Shown here one piece after another: positions 13,601 to 22,029 of a DNA stretch of 64,000 nucleotides (within the stretch, counting starts at the first letter, position 1; every line of letters starts with the position of its first letter). The translations under genes were made by a program, and so were the position numbers. The notes below the pieces were generated by a model. It made no database searches, was not told the origin of the DNA, and was given only the letters and a program-made list of their open reading frames with translations. The DNA comes from Hermodice carunculata (taxonomy: Eukaryota > Annelida > Polychaeta > Eunicida > Amphinomidae): contig OZ026618.1 in the NCBI GenBank assembly GCA_964020975.1, forward strand, positions 37,567,402 to 37,631,401. Direction: 5' to 3'.

Positions 13601-14129
13601 AATTTTCGTCCTATTGTTGTCAAGACACATTACAAAATCGTGAAACATACCAACATCTCCACTTTTATCTCTGTGGTTGCACAGCGACTGGTACTGCAAA
13701 GCTGTGTCTGATATAACTGGAACATTTTCGAGACTCTTGCAGTTGCATGCCTATACAAAACCATGTTTATTATGTTTATAAAGAATATGCCACTTTTTGC
13801 ATGACTGTTGCTATAATGTACATCTATTATGAACTCTGAACGGACAAAATAAAATAAAAATAACGTCCACGTCCCGTGAACTTAAAATTAAACACGATGT
13901 GATTTAGTGCATTCTTCTGCCATGACCATTTATAACTATACCTAAAAGACACTCACTGTAATATCTAAATCCTTTGACTTGTCACAAGATATGAGGGACC
14001 TACTGAACTTGAGAATTGTGTATCCAGCCGTTTCGCTTCCAGCAAGGAGGACCCAGTTTTGGTTGACGTCAACACTTGGGAGCGAGTGCCCTGTGGCGTG
14101 ACGGTCCTACAGCGACAATAATAATAATG

Positions 14130-14178
<49 letters not shown>

Positions 14179-14216
14179 TGATGATGATGATAATGATAAT
14201 GATAATGATAATAATG

Positions 14217-14276
<60 letters not shown>

Positions 14277-15280
14277 CATGAGTAGCTGCAAATTCTCCAT
14301 TTTGTATATACATGTAAGTAAAGTTGGTGTTTGACCGAACACACCGCTAAATGTAAATTTGCATTTAACGTTAAATGTCAGACCATGAACTGTAAACATT
14401 ACCGCAAAATGAAAACAGCTTAAGTCTTTAAAAAAAACGTTCTTAAATGTTAGCATAAAATAATGATACAAAATGTGAACACCTTCCGTTAACCGTAAGC
14501 AAAATTTATAACCTAAATACTGTAAATTGCTTTATTTTCGTGTGTATCAAGTTCACGGTTTTGGGGTTTTCGACATTTCACTGTAGTTCAATTTCACTGT
14601 TTTGGACATAGTTTCCATTCAAACAATATCATGATACTATTTCGCTGTGTTCTTATTTTCGCGGTTCTGTGCCATCAGCGGAATAAGCGAAAATAAGAAT
14701 ACAGCAAAATTAAAACAATTTACAGTATATTAGGACCTGACAGACCCCCCCCCCTCCCCCGAGTCCGATATATCGGATGGGGTACACGAGCCCTATACCG
14801 ATATAGACTCGGATTCGGTTGATAATCCCACAGAAGAAGAAGAAGAAGAAGAAGAAGAAGAAGAAGAAGAAGAAGAAGAAGAAGAAGAAGAAGAAGAAGG
14901 AGGAGGAGGAGGAGCAGGAGGAGGAGGAGGAGGAGGAGGAGAAGAAGAAGAAGAAGAAGAAGAAGAAGAAGAAGAAGAAGAAGAAATAAAGTTGAGGCAT
15001 ACGAAACCTTGAAATGCGTCACTCCATCTTTGACCCAGCCAATGATCATGTCGGACCCTTCCATCTTGCCATTCGGTGATATCCCGAAGCCGACATAACC
15101 CGTTGTTTTGACGTGAACTTCAAACGTAATACTGGTAGAATTGAATTGCCAGTAAACATGATACAAGTCCGGATTGACAAGAATGGCGTTATGCGTGTAG
15201 GATTGTGACGGCACTGGAGCTGAGGCGCCTGGGCAAATAGCCACCATTAGACATCCAATGATGGTGAGGAGAGAGCTCAT
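7333..15280 (-). CDS. moxd1: MOXD1-like copper monooxygenase, gene A (5' seven exons)
   Basis: This is a member of the copper type II, ascorbate-dependent monooxygenase family (DBH/MOXD1), which hydroxylates substrates in the secretory pathway using two copper sites. Coding segments on the minus strand are 15280-15008, 14106-13957, 11216-11043, 9940-9857, 8830-8648, 8334-8232 and 7499-7333. All have AG acceptors and GT donors with matching phases (0,0,0,0,0,1), giving about 378 residues without a stop. Order: signal peptide, DOMON domain, then the CuH domain. All three CuH ligands known from DBH are present: the His pair in ALVHHILLYTC and the His in METHYDNP. The motif VPNTDTTYWC and the HHILLY form point to MOXD1 rather than DBH. 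The CuM domain (HxH and Met) and the C terminus were not found; they may lie beyond position 1 or be lost. The seven visible exons look intact, so this is probably a live gene cut by the window. LINE B and several repeats occupy its introns. Confidence 0.92.
8232..8334 (-). CDS. moxd1: Gene A exon 6: third CuH histidine
   Basis: It encodes 34 residues plus one base, starting KFYFPSHSGYPLGG. METHYDNP contains the third CuH ligand (equivalent to the ETHYDNP histidine of DBH). The acceptor is TTTGCTTCCAG and the donor is GTCAGT. The intron is in phase 1 and rejoins exon 7 as a Gly codon. Confidence 0.92.
8648..8830 (-). CDS. moxd1: Gene A exon 5: CuH core with His-His ligands
   Basis: It encodes 61 residues. 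VEPLVQAGHEALVHHILLYT carries the adjacent His pair that binds CuH. AGAKCFTANMPGDIIKC and SPMFAWAIGGG follow. The acceptor is TTGCCTTTACAG and the donor is GTAAGT; phase 0 at both ends. An (AC)n(GC)n microsatellite begins 31 bp upstream of the exon, within the intron. Confidence 0.93.
8861..8906. repeat. (AC)n then (GC)n microsatellite
   Basis: About 16 AC units pass directly into about six CG/GC units, in the intron upstream of gene A exon 5. The alternating purine-pyrimidine tract is of Z-DNA-forming type. Confidence 0.95.
9363..9663 (+). repeat. Dispersed repeat R-9k, copy 1
   Basis: This ~300-bp segment matches 63503-63807 in the same orientation with moderate divergence. Shared landmarks are TTGCTGAATATTTAGC, the block CGTGTGCAATATGGACAATA, and GGGTAATGACTACTA before a shared GACACAAATACAA end. 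It lies in the gene A intron between exons 4 and 5, antisense to the gene frame. No terminal repeats or coding capacity were seen, and the class is unknown. Confidence 0.85.
9857..9940 (-). CDS. moxd1: Gene A exon 4: start of CuH domain
   Basis: It encodes 28 residues, VSVPNTDTTYWCKGFKVP followed by DLGGKKHIVM. The DTTYWC motif is a hallmark of the family and its Cys forms a conserved disulphide. The acceptor is TACCTTGTAG and the donor is GTAAGT; phase 0 at both ends. Confidence 0.92.
10551..10672. repeat. (AAT)n array at a LINE-type 3' end
   Basis: The array is imperfect (AAT/GAT). On the minus strand the flank reads TTGAAATAAAGGTT followed by (ATT)n, which looks like the 3' terminus of a LINE with a short-repeat tail. 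Only a few tens of bases of the presumed element remain (to about 10710). It lies in an intron of gene A. Confidence 0.8.
11043..11216 (-). CDS. moxd1: Gene A exon 3: DOMON to CuH linker
   Basis: It encodes 58 residues. It starts SGTIRLIYAYKDGDP and contains the family-typical YHGAQRRGSKSIQLL. The acceptor is TTGTCTTTTTAG and the donor is GTAATG; phase 0 at both ends. It is short and is separated from exon 2 by LINE B. Confidence 0.9.
11430..13500 (-). mobile_element. LINE B: CR1/L2-like retrotransposon in the gene A intron
   Basis: It is read on the minus strand, the same strand as gene A, between exons 2 and 3. Order: a relic RDVHLNPSPN near 13450-13485; endonuclease start SPGKLNEIQLLAQSQNFDVI near 13350-13400; endonuclease end DEPSRINECSNGLLDIII near 12870; RT start ASGPDNIG near 12560; motif B QGSILGPLLFLVY at about 12295-12335; motif C LFADDTSLLEFF near 12225-12260; thumb YGCVFFF; and the family C-terminal block NNLPSNIRDSISLQIF near 11480-11525. 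Several frameshifts and stops make it inactive. The 5' part is truncated or lost. Its C-terminal block resembles that of LINE E, so the two are probably one family. Confidence 0.88.
13957..14106 (-). CDS. moxd1: Gene A exon 2: DOMON end
   Basis: It encodes 50 residues beginning DRHATGHSLPSVDVNQNW and ending LISCDKSKDLDIT. The acceptor TGTAG and the donor GTGAGT are both good, and the phase is 0 on both sides. It continues the DOMON fold of exon 1 as in known MOXD1 proteins. The upstream intron carries (AAT)n and (GAA)n arrays directly next to the exon. Confidence 0.9.
14115..14274. repeat. (AAT)n array with ATG/ATC variants
   Basis: This trinucleotide array begins within 9 bp of gene A exon 2, on the acceptor side of the intron. 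The centre has GAT/TGA variants. Long Ile, Leu or Tyr frames over it are artefacts. Confidence 0.97.
14275..14831. other. Gene A intron 1 interior
   Basis: Apart from the flanking trinucleotide arrays and a short C-rich run at 14746-14760, nothing was recognised. Confidence 0.5.
14832..14984. repeat. (GAA)n / (GGA)n array
   Basis: This purine-only strand of AGAAGA repeats has an AGGAGG core around 14898-14940. It lies 24 bp past the donor of gene A exon 1. In the transcript (minus) strand it is a long pyrimidine (TTC/TCC)n tract. Long purine-pyrimidine mirror tracts of this kind can form triplex DNA (established for GAA repeats). Confidence 0.97.
15008..15280 (-). CDS. moxd1: Gene A exon 1: signal peptide and DOMON start
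   Basis: It encodes 91 residues. The ATG at 15280 is chosen because MSSLLTIIGCLMVAICPGAS is a clean signal peptide; a TTG-initiated extension to 15292 is not needed. The DOMON strand motifs HVYWQFNSTSITFEV and GYVGFGISPNGKM follow. It ends at THFK with the intron in phase 0. The donor is weak (GTTTCG), but the position matches the paralogous exon at 58959-59237 and the phase matches exon 2. Confidence 0.92.
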
Positions 15281-16610
15281 CTTATTGGCCAATTATCACC
15301 TACAGGAAGGAAACAGAGAGCTACAACTGCATTTAAAAATTTTAAAATACAAGTAATCAATAATCCTGATTTGATCATGCACGGCTGCTAGCATATAAAT
15401 AACGGTGCTCCAATATATCTCCGGAGAGGAACACAGATTGAAGCAACTATCTGCAAAGGAGGCACCGTTATTCAGTCCATTCATGAACAAATGAGACTTC
15501 ATAGCGACCAGCAACGTTTGTTATCATGGTTGCACATTGATTTCCAATATTATCTCCAGCGTTGCGTGTAGTTATGAATGCGTTGTGGTGACGCGCCACT
15601 CAGGGGTTGTGTATAATTAACCTTTCCAAAAATCAGAGATTTTTTTTTAATACGACCCCTAAGCGCAAGGCCGGTAGACACACCCTATTTCTGTCACCCT
15701 CTTGTTACTTGAGTTTGTGCTTATAGTAACGATAAAAGCTTGGCAAAAATGAAATACATCGGGATTTAATACATTGGTAGAGACAGCAATAAAATCCATG
15801 AAAAGACCGTAATGATCCCGTCAGTAGCCTAGACACTCTGCGGCTTACCCGTTCGCTGACTCATCCTAGTCCACGCCGCTGAAATCTGCCTTGGGTCACA
15901 GGTCAATAGATTTTAGAAGCTTTGGTTACAGTTCACAGAGAAGCGTCCTGCTACCCTCACTTTACCATGGGTGTGCAGTTTGGGTGGACAATACGAAAGA
16001 ATGCATGAACCTTTTTTAAAATGAATCCAATACTCTGCCGCCCGAGCAATTTTACGCACGAAGGCGACCCTGGTCAACCTAGCTGCGCTCAGCAATGTGG
16101 GCTAGCTACCTATTAGCATGTATTTGGACAGTTAAAAAGGTAGATTTTCACGGCTTGCAATGTCACCTTGATAAAACACGCCTTTGTAAATAGATTTTCT
16201 CTTTAAAGTACTACATAAACTGAAGGAAAAAACGACATCCTGTTAGTCTTACGTAAACGAAATTAGCAAAACAGTTTTCGGTCTAGGCCTTGCAGTTTAC
16301 AGAGTTTTTTTTTTCCAGCGGTCTACTATAAATTAAGATGGCAGATCTGTAGCCAGTGCGCAGTGAGACTGGCAGCTTTGAATAAATATTGCCATTTATT
16401 TTTTGACAAGTACAATAAAGCTATATATTTTCTGATTACTGCATATCCATAAATTTGTATCCATAGTTCTTTTTTGTTTTGTTTTTTGCGTGATTAGAAG
16501 TTTTTTGAGAATTAATAGCATTCAGTCTGACTTTGTAGGATTTTCACATTTCTCGTGAAGAAGTCACACACATTTTTTTTTAAATTGAAGTCAGAGAAAT
16601 TAAATATATG

Positions 16611-16612
<2 letters not shown>
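15281..16612. other. 5' flank of gene A; no gene recognised
   Basis: This is upstream of the gene A start codon. It may hold promoter or untranslated exons, but no TATA box at a sensible place or other clear element was identified on the minus strand. No coding domain was seen. Confidence 0.5.
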
Positions 16613-16676
<64 letters not shown>

Positions 16677-16716
16677 CATGGATGGATGGATGGATGGATG
16701 GATGGATGGATGGATG

Positions 16717-16782
<66 letters not shown>

Positions 16783-16791
16783 GAGATAGGC

Positions 16792-16843
<52 letters not shown>
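16613..16843. repeat. Compound microsatellite GATA-GGAT-GATA-GT
   Basis: (GATA)n from 16613, (GGAT)n from about 16677 to 16717, (GATA)n again to about 16780, then (GT)n to about 16841. The four blocks are nearly pure. Confidence 0.98.
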
Positions 16844-16845
<2 letters not shown>

Positions 16846-16944
16846 CCAGGATGGAATCCACTGGTGAATTCTGAAATAGCATAAATAAAAAGTTATTAGT
16901 GTTTTAAGTTGATCCAAACAGAAATTAAAAAACTGCTCAAAAAG

Positions 16945-17352
16945 TCAAAGAAGAGGTCGTCTGGAAAATATTCTTTGGAACCACTCCAGGATATGATATT
17001 GTTCATCGATGTCCGTTGATTTTAATGTTATGGGGCATTTCATTTGTTTGTGAGGCGACATACAAAGTGCATGGGTTAAGCAAGTAACAGTTCCGACAAA
17101 ATCGCGATGAAAGAAAATGTTGCCAATTCTTATGCATTTATGGCTGTAGTATGACACATACTCCCTTCTCCTGTCCTGTGTTTTTATTATTTTGTGAAAT
17201 AAACTTGTAGCTTTACCTTTGTGATGTTGGCATTCGAAAAAGAGTACTTTGTGGCCTAGCACTTGATTTTTTTTTAACTTCGATACAATAAACGTAACGA
17301 CATCTGGCTTGTTTGGGTGTGGATTCACATGCAGCTTTGCATATTTTAGGCC
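16945..17352 (-). CDS. Unrecognised gene, probable last exon
   Basis: This minus-strand open frame begins right after a good acceptor (CATTCCACTTACAG) at 17353 and ends at a TGA stop at 16945, giving about 135 residues: GLKYAKLHVNPHPNKPDVV, FIVSKLKKNQVLGHKVLF, FECQHHKGKATSLFHKII, GNIFFHRDFVGTVTCLTHAL, CPITLKSTDIDEQYHILEWF. Composition is protein-like and not driven by repeats; it has many Lys and His and no membrane segment. I do not recognise the family. It lies upstream of gene A on the same strand. Because no upstream exon is firmly linked, it could also be a pseudogene fragment. No AATAAA was seen just downstream. Confidence 0.5.
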   Translation of the reverse strand, partial: GLKYAKLHVNPHPNKPDVVTFIVSKLKKNQVLGHKVLFFECQHHKGKATSLFHKIIKTQDRRREYVSYYSHKCIRIGNIFFHRDFVGTVTCLTHALCMSPHKQMKCPITLKSTDIDEQYHILEWFQRIFSRRPLL

Positions 17353-17678
17353 CTGTAAGTGGAATGTGCTTATTTGTGCTTACATCAATAGAGAATTTCA
17401 AAGTAGTCAGAGCTATGGTAGTGATTTATCTGAACTGGCCCATTTTTCTCTCGGTGGCTAATGGTTTCCTGTTCCCTATGAGTGACCCTTGGTCAATGGC
17501 TCACCTGGCTAGTTTAGTTTAAACATATTTATTTCACCTGGATTGCCACGTTTTACAAAACATTCTACGTTAATGGCTCCCCAGACCCAGAAAGACACAC
17601 ATCATATGGACAAAACGCACGGGACAAAACAGCATCTGAGGACAAAAAAATTTATCGTGATATTCATCTCGTACCAAT

Positions 17679-17925
17679 TCAGGATATTAACTGTCTTGTA
17701 TCATTGATAATGTTTTGGACATTATCAAAAATATCTACGTTTTCGCTTGACGAAAGACTGTATTTACCATCTGTCCGATAAGAAAACACTTTATCACCTG
17801 CTAAGTGAACAACTAGGATTGGATTTATTCCCGATGCCAAAATATTGCATACCGTTTTCAACAAGGATATTCTATGGTATGAAAAAGAGGGGACATTCGA
17901 GAAGAGAAATGATATGTACTCTCAT
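17679..17925 (-). CDS. Possible upstream exon of the unrecognised gene
   Basis: The minus-strand frame contains NILASGINPILVVHLAGDKV, then FSYRTDGKYSLSSSENVDIF, and DNVQNIINDTRQLIS before a stop. It reads like real protein and is on the same strand as 16945-17352, about 330 bp upstream. A donor joining the two could not be fixed: the nearest candidate, GTACGAG, is after the stop. It may belong to the same gene with a different splice, to a separate gene, or to a pseudogene. Confidence 0.3.
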
Positions 17926-17999
17926 AGCGATATGAGCAATTACATGCAGCAGACGGCAGAATATTTAAAATGCAAATGAGAATTGAGACGACAACAATT

Positions 18000-18960
18000 C
18001 AAACGTAGTTGTATGTGTATAATATTAGGAAATCTTTTGCGTAGGAATGGCGACCTGGGACAGGATCAACGGTCAAAAGACAGGATCAACGGTCAAAAGA
18101 CAGGATCAACGGTCAAAAGGGTACTTTTCAGTTCAGATGGGAATTAAGCAAGTGAAGTAGATTGCCTCATATCGTCCGGTAGGCCGTTCCAAAGTTTAAC
18201 AATGGAGGGAATGAAAGAATTACCCAAACGATTGGATGTAAACTATATTTCTCTCAAACTCCGGCGGTTGCGAGGGTGGGGGGTTGGTTGAACGGCATCC
18301 TATGGGACCAAATCCGAAAGATAAGCAGGGGTGAACCTGTTGACCATTTTGTAAAACAGAATCATTTTATTGTATTGCCGTCTTCTGGCCAAAGTTGCCC
18401 AAACTAATTCAGAAGTAAATATCGAAAAGTACGTTCAAGTGCATCCAAACAAATGCGTGTCGCTTCATACTGAACAGATCCAAGCGAATTCGTCAGGTCC
18501 ATCATCATTTAATTACCAAATATGACGCATCCATATTCCAGCATAGGGCGTACCATGGCTTTATATAGTCTAGCTCAGGTGTTAAGCCATCTATATTTAA
18601 GTCCAAGAATAAAGTTAAGCGTTTTCTCGATTTGTCAGTGGTTCCAGGAGTGTGAGCATTCATTTCAAATTTTGGGAAAGTGTAGTTCCCAGGTGGCTGT
18701 AAATTAATAAGCTTCCCGGGATCATAGTTTCTTCAAGAAATAAAGGTGTATGATTATGTATGTTGTGTTTAGCTGAAAAGACGACGGCTAAGGACTTAGT
18801 TGTATTAAATGTAGCTCGCCACTGTTTGCCCCGCAGAAAGATTCTCCCGAGGTCAGTATTTATACATCTACCAGAAGTGACAGGGTCAAATATGATCTTT
18901 AATATGCTGGTGCAGAGTGAAAAAGGCGTCCAAAACTACCTTCCTTAAAGACAGTTTTTT
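18000..18960 (-). mobile_element. LINE C: 3' part of a non-LTR RT ORF
   Basis: On the minus strand the RT palm-to-thumb and C-terminal regions can be followed with several frameshifts: FLRGKQWRATFNTTKSLAVV near 18780-18840, then VFSAKHNIHNHTPLFLEETM near 18730-18780, then the polymerase-thumb block (YGCVIF-like) near 18510-18550, and LLNFGTAYRTI near 18170-18200. The last corresponds to the LWNGLPDDIR-type C-terminal block of LINEs B and E. It is 5'-truncated and inactive. Confidence 0.75.
18060..18119. repeat. Three copies of a 20-bp unit
   Basis: The unit CAGGATCAACGGTCAAAAGA is repeated three times head to tail with no internal difference except the last base. It lies at the 3' end of LINE C. 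A 20-bp period would shift the reading frame, so the expansion probably came after the ORF died or lies just past it. Confidence 0.95.
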
Positions 18961-19172
18961 TCAAAGTTTCCACCGTTCAAGATCATTCTTCAAGGATGTC
19001 ATACCTCCACTCCCGGACGTACATTTCGCGCTCCGGGCCGTATATGTCTTAAAGCCGGACGCGATTTTCATGCTCTGGGGCGTCCACCTCTTAAAGGTGG
19101 CACCGGCCTGTCCAATGGTTGGGTGGATCTCGCAGGAATACCCTTCGCATTTGTTTCAACATAAAGGCCGTT

Positions 19173-19659
19173 CAGTGCCGTAGCCAGGCTGAGGCAGAGG
19201 AGGCGCTTGCCTCCTCTGATTTTTGGCTGATGATGTCAGGAGTTAGCACAGAAATAGTTTATTTAGCCTCTAGAAGACTTGTTAAGTTTAAGTTATTATA
19301 CACAACAAAAGCAAAAAGACCCAATTGCAACTTAGACTTTGAGTCACTCATAGTGATAGAAGATAAGAGCAGCACAGGAGGCGTACTTTTTTCAATGATT
19401 ACTTGTATCGTTGCCCTAGTAGTTGTAGGACCAAATTCAATTCATATAGAATGATCAAAAATAGTCACATTTAAGTAAAATTTTGAGAATTCATATGTGT
19501 ATATCTTTTTTTCCCTTTCAAAACCCACTAATTTACACCATTTTATGTGCCATTTTTTCAAAAGTTTTCTATCTTGGGAGGGGGTCACGCCCCCTCCCAA
19601 CCCCGCAACCCCCCAGTACCCTTTGCCTCCTCTATTTTAGAAGGCTGGCTACGGCCATG
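19173..19659 (+). mobile_element. hAT-like non-autonomous DNA transposon
   Basis: The left end is CAGTGCCGTAGCCAGG. The right end, read on the other strand, is CATGGCCGTAGCCAGCC, so the terminal inverted repeats match at 13 of 15 positions. GAGGAGGC blocks just inside extend the symmetry. CAGTG-type termini with GTAGCCAG are typical of hAT elements. The flanks AGGCCGTT (left) and ATGCCGTT (right) would form an 8-bp target duplication with one mismatch if the right terminus has lost a few bases. It is 487 bp or a little less, with no transposase. Confidence 0.7.
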
Positions 19660-20139
19660 CCGTTACTACGGGTATATTGTGAAGGGCCTTATGGCCCGGC
19701 ATACTGATGATGTGTGCTTTATACGGTATGTACTTTGTACAATGTTTAGACACGAAATAAATGTTTTATAAATTTTTATAACGCTTGGCCGGGCTAGTGA
19801 TGCACGCTTTAACTCTCTTGAATTTTCTATGATAATAAATTTTTACCCTTAAACTGCCCTCTTGTGGGCTTCATACGAAGCATAAGAGGTACTTTTAGCG
19901 GGATCTTGTGGACACACGCGTTTATCACAGCCCACGAATATGTCTCCTTAAGGGAAATCGGCAAACTAAAAAATGTTTGGATCCTTAAAGACATCCGTTT
20001 ATGATTTTTAACTCCATAAAGGCAGCCTTTGAGTTTCACAACCACTGATTTCACGCTCGCCCAAAGATTTCATGCAGAAGCCGGTGTTCTCAGCGAACAG
20101 TTTAATGTCACAAGAGATGTAATCAGTAATATCCTTTAT
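19660..20139. other. No gene recognised
   Basis: No coding motif or repeat match within the window was seen here. Confidence 0.45.
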
Positions 20140-20335
20140 AGGCCTGCGGCAAATCTCAGAAAAGGGCCTTATTTAAGGAGTTTGGTCTACCCGTCTGCCT
20201 TATAGCTGTAACATACCTCATTCTTTTGCAAATCGTCTGTAGATTTCAAATATACCTGTTGTACAGCTCTCATGTGGTCCAGTTTTACGGTATATGCAAA
20301 TTAAGAGACCTATATAGTAGAGCAGCTAAATTTTA
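20140..20335 (+). repeat. Dispersed repeat R-20k, copy 1
   Basis: It matches 24170-24365 in the opposite orientation. Shared landmarks are ATAGGCCTGCGGCA, TTGGTCTACCCG(T/C)CTGCC, TTATAGCT, ACAGCTCTCATGTGGTCC (copy 2: GAGCTCTCAGGTGGTCC) and CAGTTTTA. Its class is unknown. Confidence 0.8.
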
Positions 20336-20473
20336 AAAAAAGGCTCATTTTCAGTTTTCGTTCAACTGGAAAAATAACCGGCTGGATTAGGTATCAATCA
20401 AAAGATAAGAACCTGAAGTTTAAATTTAGGTAAAGTGTACTATCAATTTCATGGTCAATTTGTATTTATATTG

Positions 20474-20487
20474 GTTACCATGGCAAC
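20474..20487. promoter_or_regulatory. X-box-like palindrome 1 (unit 1)
   Basis: GTTACCATGGCAAC fits the RFX X-box consensus GTNRCC(N0-3)RGYAAC exactly. Function is not shown; the site is part of the tandem repeat. Confidence 0.5.
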
Positions 20488-20640
20488 AAAATTAAGTTTT
20501 CATGAAATGAAGGGAGAATCACCTCATTAACCATAAGTTTATACACATACAAGATACCACCTCACAACTTTACATCAACATACCTTCTATACAGGGTTTT
20601 TAATAAAAATCTAGTTTGAGATAGTAAGTGTCAACAGTTG

Positions 20641-20654
20641 GTTGCCATGGCAAT
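20641..20654. promoter_or_regulatory. X-box-like palindrome 2 (unit 1)
   Basis: GTTGCCATGGCAAT has one mismatch, at the last base, to the RFX consensus. The homologous site in unit 2 is perfect. Confidence 0.4.
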
Positions 20655-20785
20655 AGAATGTTTGTAAAAATCACTTAAATTTGCATGTAAACACTACAAC
20701 TTATTTATAGTTTTATGGCACTAGAATGTTTGTAAAAATCACTTAAATTTGCATGTAAACACTACCACGTATTTATAGTTTTAAA
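20650..20785 (+). repeat. 68-bp near-perfect tandem duplication
   Basis: The block starting GGCAATAGAATGTTTG and ending ATTTATAGTTTTA is present twice at a 68-bp offset, with very few differences. It is absent as a duplication from unit 2 of the larger repeat, so it is younger than the ~0.6-kb duplication. Confidence 0.92.
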
Positions 20786-20873
20786 TAATTTTCATAACAT
20801 TTGATGTTAAAATGTAAAAAGATTCTTTCTGCACTAACAATGAGGTTAATTGAGTGAAGGAAGACTGTTTTGG

Positions 20874-20886
20874 GTAGCCTAGCAAC
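20874..20886. promoter_or_regulatory. X-box-like site 3 (unit 1)
   Basis: GTAGCCTAGCAAC fits the X-box consensus with a one-base spacer. Confidence 0.45.
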
Positions 20887-21131
20887 GTTCTTGCAAATGT
20901 TTACATTACTCAAAATGAGCAGATCTTTGAGGATATTGCAAAAATTGGTCATATGGCCAGTGCTGCGCATTGCTGAGAAATGATACATACAAGTGATAAT
21001 ATTGCCAGAAAATCAGTCCTTAAACAAAAAAATTCTTAGCTAAATTTGGTATTAAATGAAAGATAAGAACCTGTAATTAAAGGTTACGTAAACTGTACCA
21101 TTGATTTAATGGGCAACATATGTTTTTATTG

Positions 21132-21145
21132 GTTTCCATGATAAC
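21132..21145. promoter_or_regulatory. X-box-like palindrome 1 (unit 2)
   Basis: GTTTCCATGATAAC is the degenerate homologue of the site at 20474, with two mismatches to the consensus. Confidence 0.3.
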
Positions 21146-21292
21146 GGCATTTTTTTAGTAGTCCAGGGAAAAACACATTTTTAACTATTACGTAATGAAA
21201 ATGCAAGGTACCACTTCACAACTTTACATCAGCATACCTACTATACAGGCATTTCCTAAGAAACCAGTTTGAGATTGTAAGTGTCAAAGTTG

Positions 21293-21306
21293 GTTGCCAT
21301 GGCAAC
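21293..21306. promoter_or_regulatory. X-box-like palindrome 2 (unit 2)
   Basis: GTTGCCATGGCAAC is a perfect 14-bp palindrome and a perfect RFX X-box match. Confidence 0.5.
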
Positions 21307-21468
21307 GGAATGTTACTAAAAATCACACAAGTTTGCAATCAAACATCAGAAGCTTGTTTCTAGCATCAAACTTTAGGAATAATTTTTATCAAATGCGCTG
21401 TTAAAATGTAAAGAGACTCTTTCTCCACTAAATTTGATGTAAATTGAGTCAAGTAGGAGTGTTTTATG

Positions 21469-21481
21469 GTCACCTAGCAAC
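21469..21481. promoter_or_regulatory. X-box-like site 3 (unit 2)
   Basis: GTCACCTAGCAAC fits the X-box consensus with a one-base spacer. It is homologous to the site at 20874. Confidence 0.45.
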
Positions 21482-21605
21482 GTTCCTCCAAATATCGTGA
21501 TTATTTAAAAGCAGATTTTTGTTGATATTGGACACGTATTATCAACCGTGTTGAAACTGCTGAGCAATGATACATGTGATAATACTACCAGTAGATGTTT
21601 TTATA

Positions 21606-22029
21606 AACTTTCCATATTTCCCTGCAGTAACTCCTGTCGTAAAGCAACATTAATTTGTCTTTTTAACAATAGAATTAAATAATTTGTTCCAAATTTTGTG
21701 CCTTTTTCAAATATTTTTTCATTTAAGTGTAATTTAAGGTATCCATGACACTGAGCGCATACTTATCAAGCATATATATTACCTATTATATCCAGCAAAA
21801 AGATGGTAAAATTGTCAGAGCTCCCGAAGAAAGTCCTTACCGCATGCGCACTTAATCAGTGCAATTTTGTCTGAATTATTTTTGTCAATGTAAGAAACCA
21901 TTTTATATTCAACACAATGTGCCTCTCTTTTCCCATTCCTCAAGAAAATATTCAGACAATTAAAAATGGCAAAAAAGTCTCAAAATTGCTACATTTAGTT
22001 GCACTTCTAGAACTTTTGTCACTGCCCAT
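21606..22029. other. No gene recognised
   Basis: AT-rich sequence without recognised features. Confidence 0.45.

Larger units (their letters stand above)
20380..21605 (+). repeat. Diverged ~0.6-kb tandem duplication with X-box motifs
   Basis: Unit 1 starts about 20390 and unit 2 about 21048, an offset of 658 bp. Both contain, in order, AAAGATAAGAACCTG, a GTTnCCATGnnAAC palindrome, CACAACTTTACATCA, GTTGCCATGGCAA, TAAAATGTAAA-AGA, a GTnnCCTAGCAACGTTC block and TGATACAT-GTGATAATA. After removing a 68-bp duplication private to unit 1, the true unit is about 590 bp. There is no coding capacity. It is a tandem or dimeric dispersed repeat. Confidence 0.9.

Noticed and set aside
13630-13740. Minus-strand ISDTALQYQSL segment as the exon after exon 2
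   Set aside because: Similarity was weak; the true exon at 11043-11216 has strong family motifs and correct phase.
14710-15292. A 190-codon minus-strand frame continuing from gene A exon 1 through poly-Leu
   Set aside because: Homology stops at THFK where a phase-compatible donor lies; the poly-Leu comes from the intronic TTC/TCC repeat.
15281-15292. TTG-initiated extension of gene A exon 1
   Set aside because: Eukaryotic TTG initiation is not expected and the ATG at 15280 gives a complete signal peptide.
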